Notes under the pieces: generated by a model | Seen by the model: the letters and a program-made list of their open reading frames with translations, nothing else | Told to the model about the DNA's origin: nothing | Database searches by the model: none | Shown here: piece by piece, positions 60,091 to 64,000 of the stretch | Layout of the letters: each line of letters begins with the position of its first letter | Position numbering within the stretch: position 1 is the stretch's first letter | Made by a program: the position numbers and the translations under genes | Assembly: GCA_017656265.1 (NCBI GenBank) | Contig: JACDOD010000001.1 | Span: 62,001-126,000, forward strand | Length of the DNA stretch: 64,000 nucleotides | Source: Bacillaceae bacterium | Lineage (GTDB): Bacteria; Bacillota; Bacilli; Bacillales; Alkalibacillaceae | Reading direction: 5' to 3'

Positions 60091-60813
60091 TTGAAATTCG
60101 TAAAACCTTTCCTTACACTAATCATCTTGCTTTTCATGACTGGATGCCTGTATCCTGAAGACCGCCTTGCAAAGAATCAAGTACCTAATGACATCCAATT
60201 AAAATCAGTACAGGAAGCGGTACATCAATATCAGAAAGCAACTAGCGGTCTATTGCCCATAAAAACACGCGATGCAGATACACCTATTTTCCAAAAATAC
60301 CCCGTTGATTTCACGGTATTAAGGGAGTATAACATTATGTCTAGACCCCCGGGGAACTCCTTTGAGCAGGGGGGATATTATCAATACGTAATTATTTATC
60401 CGGAAACCAGTCCAACGGTGAAAGTCATTGATTTAAGGATAACCAGTGAATTGAGAGAACTAAATACGCTGATTGAATTATACCGTAATAAACATATTTA
60501 TCCTCCTTTTGGAGAACAAGTTGCATTTGGTGTATATAAACTGAATTATAAAGAAATCGGCCTGGAATCATACCCGTACATCGAAAGCCCTTATACGGGC
60601 AACCAATTGCCTGTTGTCATGAATGTAAATGGCGAACTGTTTGTAGACTATCGAAAAGACCTGTACCAGGCTTTACAGAAATATGAACATAATTATCAGA
60701 ATGGAGACGATATTCGATATATCCTTGCTGATCATTACCCCTTTGTACCGGCGTATTCCCTACCATATACCATCCAGGATGGGGAACCTGTTTTTCTTAA
60801 AACGAAATCCTGA
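60091..60813 (+). CDS. yphF: YphF, predicted lipoprotein
   Basis: A 240-residue secreted lipoprotein. The signal peptide ends in LLFMTGC, with the lipidated cysteine at residue 19. The mature part has a conserved aromatic-rich stretch near YYQYVIIYPETSP and YPYIESPYTGNQLP. It matches YphF of B. subtilis, which has unknown function. TTG 60091 lies nine bases after GGAGG. It is 20 bp after yphE and ends at a strong terminator. Confidence 0.88.
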   Translation: MKFVKPFLTLIILLFMTGCLYPEDRLAKNQVPNDIQLKSVQEAVHQYQKATSGLLPIKTRDADTPIFQKYPVDFTVLREYNIMSRPPGNSFEQGGYYQYVIIYPETSPTVKVIDLRITSELRELNTLIELYRNKHIYPPFGEQVAFGVYKLNYKEIGLESYPYIESPYTGNQLPVVMNVNGELFVDYRKDLYQALQKYEHNYQNGDDIRYILADHYPFVPAYSLPYTIQDGEPVFLKTKS

Positions 60814-60821
60814 CTTTATTA

Positions 60822-60853
60822 AGCTCCTGCTGCATCTGAGGCAGGAGTTTTTT
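60822..60853 (+). terminator. yphF terminator
   Basis: CTCCTGC (60824-60830) pairs with GCAGGAG (60841-60847), flanked by AAG and T6. Confidence 0.9.
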
Positions 60854-61020
60854 ATTTTTGCAGGACGAAATCTTAGTTTGATAAGGTCAGGAATAGAAAA
60901 CTGGTCGAAAGATACATGATTTAAATTTTTTTGAATATATTGATGGTAAGTGAAAGAGATTGGAAAGGAATACATATCTCGGGTTGATCATCTGCTTTTT
61001 TATGTCAAAAACTTTTAGTC

Positions 61021-61048
61021 ATATTTTGATAGGACAACGTCATAGACT
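61021..61048 (+). promoter_or_regulatory. Candidate sigma-E promoter of spoIVA
   Basis: ATATT at 61021-61025, preceded by GTC, fits the sigma-E -35. After 15 bp, CATAGACT at 61041-61048 matches the -10 CATACANT with one change. The site lies 71 bp before spoIVA. The rest of the gap from 60854 shows nothing definite. Confidence 0.6.
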
Positions 61049-61119
61049 TTTAATGTCACAGGTTTGTTTACGCAGGATTCATTTTAAGATTGAAGTTATA
61101 TGGATCGGGAGGGGATCAC

Positions 61120-62598
61120 TTGGAAAGAGTTGATATTTTTAAAGACATATCGAAGCGGACCAATGGAGATATTTATCTCGGAGTTGTTGGAGCTGTTCGC
61201 ACAGGAAAATCAACCTTTATAAAAAAGTTCATGGAAACCGTCGTTTTGCCCAATATACCAGATGAAGCTGATCAGGCCCGGGCACAGGATGAACTTCCGC
61301 AGAGTGCTGCAGGAAGAACCATCATGACGACGGAACCAAAATTCATTCCGAATCAGGCGGTGAAAGTTCAGGTTGAAGAAGGACTTGAGGTGAATGTGCG
61401 ACTGGTAGATTGTGTTGGCTACACCGTACAGGGAGCCAAAGGATTTGAAGATGAAAATGGCCCAAGGATGATCAACACCCCCTGGTATGAAGAGCCTATT
61501 CCTTTCCACGATGCTGCAGAAATTGGTACAAGAAAAGTCATTCAGGAACATTCCACAATTGGTGTAGTTGTAACAACAGATGGAACGATCGGTGACATAC
61601 CGAGGAAAGATTATGTAGAAGCTGAGGAGAAGGTTGTACAGGAACTAAAAGAAGTTGGAAAACCATTCATCATGGTATTAAACACGGTACAGCCTCATAC
61701 ACAGGAGACAGAATTGCTCAGACAGGAATTAAAAGATAAGTATGATATCCCAGTTTTAGCATTAAGTGTAGAAAGCATGCGGGAACATGATGTCTACAAC
61801 GTATTGCGTGAAGCCTTATATGAATTCCCTGTTCTTGAAGTAAATGTGAATCTGCCAAACTGGGTGATGGTATTAAAGGACGATCACTGGCTGAGGAACA
61901 AATATGAAGAGTCTATTCAGGAGACCGTCAAGGATATCAGACGCCTCCGGGATGTGGATCATGTCGTCGGACAGTTTTCAGAATATGACTTTGTAGAAAG
62001 AGCCCAATTAGCCGGCATGGAAATGGGAGAAGGCATAGCCGAAATTGATTTGCATGCTCCGGACGATTTATACGATGCTGTATTAAAAGAAATTGTTGGT
62101 GTTGAAATCAGAGGAAAAGATCATCTTCTTGAATTAATGCAAGAGCTGTCTGAAGCGAAACGGGAGTATGACCAATATGCAGAGGCATTAAAGATGGTAC
62201 AGCAAACAGGTTATGGCATTGCTTCTCCAAGGCTTGAGGATATGACCCTGGATGAGCCTGAAATCATCCGGCAGGGATCCAGGTTCGGTGTCCGGCTAAA
62301 AGCAGTAGCACCATCCATCCATATGGTTAAGGTTGAAGTTGAGTCGGAATTTGCTCCGATTATTGGTACAGAAAAGCAAAGTGAAGAGCTGGTTCGTTAT
62401 CTGATGCAGGACTTTGAAGAAGATCCATTGTCTATCTGGAAATCTGATATATTTGGCAGATCGCTGAGTTCCATCGTTCGGGAGGGGATTCAGGCAAAGC
62501 TTTCTCTAATGCCGGAAAATGCAAGATATAAACTTAAGGATACCCTTGAACGAATTATCAACGAAGGTAATGGAGGCTTAATTGCCATCATTTTATAA
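61120..62598 (+). CDS. spoIVA: Stage IV sporulation protein A
   Basis: SpoIVA is the ATPase that polymerises around the forespore to form the basement layer of the coat. The 492-residue protein has the Walker A motif GVVGAVRTGKST with Lys30, and the near-invariant TMTTEPKFIPNQAV and CVGYTV blocks; sequence agreement with B. subtilis is high to the C-terminal GGLIAIIL. The start is TTG 61120, five bases after GGGAGGGG, which restores the known N terminus MERVDIFKDI; the open frame goes back to 61090. Confidence 0.97.
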   Translation: MERVDIFKDISKRTNGDIYLGVVGAVRTGKSTFIKKFMETVVLPNIPDEADQARAQDELPQSAAGRTIMTTEPKFIPNQAVKVQVEEGLEVNVRLVDCVGYTVQGAKGFEDENGPRMINTPWYEEPIPFHDAAEIGTRKVIQEHSTIGVVVTTDGTIGDIPRKDYVEAEEKVVQELKEVGKPFIMVLNTVQPHTQETELLRQELKDKYDIPVLALSVESMREHDVYNVLREALYEFPVLEVNVNLPNWVMVLKDDHWLRNKYEESIQETVKDIRRLRDVDHVVGQFSEYDFVERAQLAGMEMGEGIAEIDLHAPDDLYDAVLKEIVGVEIRGKDHLLELMQELSEAKREYDQYAEALKMVQQTGYGIASPRLEDMTLDEPEIIRQGSRFGVRLKAVAPSIHMVKVEVESEFAPIIGTEKQSEELVRYLMQDFEEDPLSIWKSDIFGRSLSSIVREGIQAKLSLMPENARYKLKDTLERIINEGNGGLIAIIL

Positions 62599-62632
62599 AC
62601 AAGAATAACCCACATACACTTAATATACAATT

Positions 62633-62676
62633 AGGCTGTGACATAAAGAAATGAACTTGTCCCAGCCTTTTTTTCT
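62633..62676 (+). terminator. First spoIVA terminator, GGCTGGGACA family
   Basis: AGGCTGTGACA (62633-62643) pairs with TGTCCCAGCCT (62659-62668... right arm starts at 62658) with one mismatch, followed by T7. The arms are those of the repeat seen at 20092 and 24905. Confidence 0.75.
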
Positions 62677-62725
62677 TAGACGGCCAACGTACACAATTAC
62701 TTAGTTGTGCCGTCTAAGTTTTTTT
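62675..62725 (+). terminator. Second, tandem spoIVA terminator
   Basis: CTTAGACGGC (62675-62684) and GCCGTCTAAG (62709-62718) form a perfect 10-bp stem; an inner CACAA with TTGTG can extend it. T7 follows. It begins within the tail of the first terminator. Confidence 0.88.
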
Positions 62726-62796
62726 ATGCCCAGGAAAGGTTTAAACGGAGGTAACCATTGCCATAAAAAGACAAAATAAGAAATTTGTATGTTTTT

Positions 62797-62825
62797 TTTA
62801 AAGATAAAAAGGAAATATTTATAAT
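62797..62825 (+). promoter_or_regulatory. Possible distal promoter of hbs
   Basis: A perfect TATAAT at 62820-62825 follows TTTAAA (62797-62802) at 17 bp. It lies 311 bp before hbs. B. subtilis hbs also uses a distal and a proximal promoter. Confidence 0.4.
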
Positions 62826-62979
62826 GTGTCGTATTATGAATAATGAGAGACATCCGTTAAAACATACGCTCATGAAGGTTTGTCATTTTTTATCATGATC
62901 AAATTTGATAAAATCATCCAAAAAAACGGAAAAACTTAGGAAAAAATGTCTAATTCATGAATAATATTGACGGATTTTA

Positions 62980-63008
62980 TTGAATTTCCCTTTCGTTTCG
63001 TTTAATAT
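62980..63008 (+). promoter_or_regulatory. Possible proximal promoter of hbs
   Basis: TTGAAT (62980-62985) and TAATAT (63003-63008) at 17 bp. Transcripts would begin just before the hairpins of the leader. Confidence 0.4.
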
Positions 63009-63017
63009 AGGGCTTGT

Positions 63018-63097
63018 CATCACTTATTCGTGATGGCTGAACCTGTATATTATGCTAAATAATAGTGAACAAATGAGAATGAGAGAATCATTTGTTC
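63018..63097 (+). other. Two stem-loops in the hbs leader
   Basis: CATCAC (63018-63023) pairs with GTGATG (63030-63035), and GAACAAATGA (63067-63076) pairs perfectly with TCATTTGTTC (63088-63097). Both lie in the untranslated leader, and the second ends 24 bp before the ribosome-binding site. Such 5' stems may protect this abundant mRNA. Confidence 0.55.
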
Positions 63098-63135
63098 CAG
63101 CAGAAGAGACGATGATTTGGGAGGAGGTGAAAGAC

Positions 63136-63408
63136 ATGAACAAAACAGAACTTGTAAATGCAGTTGCTGAAAAGAGTGAACTTTCTAAAAAGGACGCTTC
63201 AAAAGCAGTTGATGCTGTTTTTGAATCTATTACAGATTCTCTAAAAAGCGGTGACAAAGTTCAGCTAATCGGCTTTGGAAACTTCGAAGTTCGTGAGCGT
63301 GCAGCTCGAAAAGGACGCAATCCGCAAACAGGTGAAGAAATTGAAATTCCAGCAAGCAAGGTACCTGCGTTCAAACCGGGTAAAGCCCTTAAGGATGCAG
63401 TAAAATAA
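63136..63408 (+). CDS. hbs: DNA-binding protein HU
   Basis: HU is the main nucleoid protein, essential in Bacillus. The 90-residue protein has the DNA-binding arm with [28 protein letters not shown] and the dimer core. I start at ATG 63136, six bases after the excellent GAGGAGGTGA. The frame is open to 63052 but that is the leader. Upstream are two possible promoters and two stem-loops; a terminator follows. Confidence 0.97.
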   Translation: MNKTELVNAVAEKSELSKKDASKAVDAVFESITDSLKSGDKVQLIGFGNFEVRERAARKGRNPQTGEEIEIPASKVPAFKPGKALKDAVK

Positions 63409-63427
63409 GCCATACATAGGGCTTTTT

Positions 63428-63455
63428 AAAAAGGGGGATTGACCCCCTTTTTATT
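63428..63455 (+). terminator. hbs terminator
   Basis: AAAAAGGGGG (63428-63437) pairs perfectly with CCCCCTTTTT (63443-63452) around a 5-base loop. Confidence 0.92.
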
Positions 63456-63515
63456 TTGGATAAAAATATGTTAGTAGCTAGTTAATTCGGATTATGAAGG
63501 AAGGGGCAAAAAAAG

Positions 63516-63746
63516 ATGGGTTCCAATCATACGAGTGCTGAATTTTTTGTCATTAAAGCATTGGAGGACGGAGTAAATGTCATCGGTTTAACCCGAGGGT
63601 CAGACACCCGTTTTCATCATTCTGAAAAGCTGGATCGGGGCGAAGTTATGATTGCACAGTTTACCGAGCACACTTCAGCTGTAAAAGTGAGGGGTAAAGC
63701 GATTATCCAGACGAGCCATGGAGAAATTCAGACGAAAGAGGATTAA
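63516..63746 (+). CDS. mtrB: trp RNA-binding attenuation protein TRAP
   Basis: TRAP forms an 11-subunit ring that, with tryptophan bound, wraps trp leader RNA and ends trp operon transcription. The 76-residue protein keeps the RNA-contact residues Lys38, Lys57 and Arg59 (HSEKLD and VKVRGKA) and the tryptophan-binding loops around GLTRGSD and TEHTSA. ATG 63516 lies about ten bases after GAAGGAAGGGG. In B. subtilis folE precedes it; here it directly follows hbs. Confidence 0.95.
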   Translation: MGSNHTSAEFFVIKALEDGVNVIGLTRGSDTRFHHSEKLDRGEVMIAQFTEHTSAVKVRGKAIIQTSHGEIQTKED

Positions 63747-63785
63747 TGTTTTAAAGCAGGAAGGGAATGAAATGCTTCAGCAGTG

Positions 63786-63794
63786 TGCTATAAT
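63786..63794 (+). promoter_or_regulatory. Extended -10 promoter before hepS
   Basis: TGCTATAAT: TG, one base, perfect TATAAT. No good -35 at 17 bp. It lies 47 bp before the hepS start. Confidence 0.6.
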
Positions 63795-63840
63795 AAATAC
63801 AGATTCCGAGGATTGGTGAGAAAGGATATAGGTGATTCTG

Positions 63841-64000
63841 TTGAGTTCCTTGAACGCTAGCTTAGAAAAAACCAAAAAACAAATTGAAGATCGAATCGAT
63901 CATCCCTATCTAAAACAATTCCTGCATTCTCCGACAATTTCTGATGATAAACTGTTTTTTCTCCTTACTATTGCCAGTCTTTCCGATTTGCCGGAGCAAA
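63841..64000 (+). CDS. hepS: Heptaprenyl diphosphate synthase component 1 (3' end outside window)
   Basis: The visible 53 codons (NASLEKTKKQIEDRIDHPYLKQFLHSPTIS-like start, then KLFFLLTIA) fit the N terminus of HepS (GerCA), the non-catalytic subunit of the enzyme that makes the menaquinone side chain. It follows mtrB as in B. subtilis. The start may be TTG 63841, with AGGTGAT just upstream, or GTG 63832, with AAAGGA upstream. The gene runs off the right edge. Confidence 0.8.
   Translation, partial: MSSLNASLEKTKKQIEDRIDHPYLKQFLHSPTISDDKLFFLLTIASLSDLPEQ

Overview
The window is a contiguous piece of core chromosome from a low-GC, endospore-forming member of the Bacillaceae. The evidence is a nearly complete set of sporulation and germination genes (spoIIM, the spoIIA operon, spoVA operon, dacB-spmA-spmB, cotJ, sleB-ypeB, spoIVA), strong Shine-Dalgarno sequences, many TTG and GTG starts, and a gene order that is broadly collinear with the Bacillus subtilis yqkF-to-hepS interval. 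It is not B. subtilis itself. The riboflavin operon next to ribT is absent, folE is absent between hbs and mtrB, spoVAEa is absent, and pdp, family I ppa, ddl, plsC, cotJ and spoVIF sit where B. subtilis has other genes or nothing.

Layout. 1-5.3 kb: a truncated Nudix gene, a TPR gene, yqkF, nudF, an endonuclease Q homologue, spoIIM and fur. 5.5-11.4 kb: yqzK, xerD, the nucleoside-catabolism operon deoB-pupG-pdp, and dacF. 11.4-19.2 kb: spoIIAA-spoIIAB-sigF, spoVAA to spoVAF, lysA. 19.2-21.4 kb: the least ordinary stretch, with a strong hairpin under its own promoter, two tiny membrane-peptide genes, an orphan ribT, a GC-rich repeat, ypuF and a yjcZ-like peptide. 21.4-28.2 kb: scpA-scpB, an unknown gene, ypuI, a sodF-like gene, dacB-spmA-spmB and rluB. 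28.2-36.4 kb: resABCDE and sigX-rsiX. 36.4-43 kb: ppa, an Xre regulator, ferredoxin, ypbB-recS-ypbD-ypbE and cotJABC. 43-52.5 kb: a CBS protein, ypbH, ddl, gudB, ypdA, ansA, prsW, sleB-ypeB. 52.5-64 kb: motI, ypfB, cmk-plsC-ypfD, yphA, der-gpsA, spoVIF, yphE-yphF, spoIVA, hbs, mtrB and the start of hepS.

How the parts work together. Much of the window is one developmental programme. SpoIIAA, SpoIIAB and sigma-F start forespore gene expression. SpoIIM drives engulfment with its partners. DacB, SpmA, SpmB and DacF shape the cortex. SpoIVA and CotJ build the coat. SpoVA proteins move dipicolinic acid, which branches from the pathway that LysA completes. SleB and YpeB degrade cortex at germination. 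Promoter-like sequences for sigma-H, sigma-F, sigma-G, sigma-E and sigma-K can be read upstream of the expected genes. The rest is housekeeping: iron and peroxide regulation, chromosome segregation and dimer resolution, cytochrome c maturation with ResD-ResE, envelope stress sigma-X, nucleotide and phospholipid synthesis, and ribosome assembly.

I see no phage, transposase, CRISPR array, defence island, rRNA or tRNA. The best candidates for something undescribed are small: the structured RNA and micro-peptide cluster at 19.19-19.66 kb, the GC-rich composite repeat at 20.09-20.55 kb, and several inverted repeats placed over start sites or promoters.
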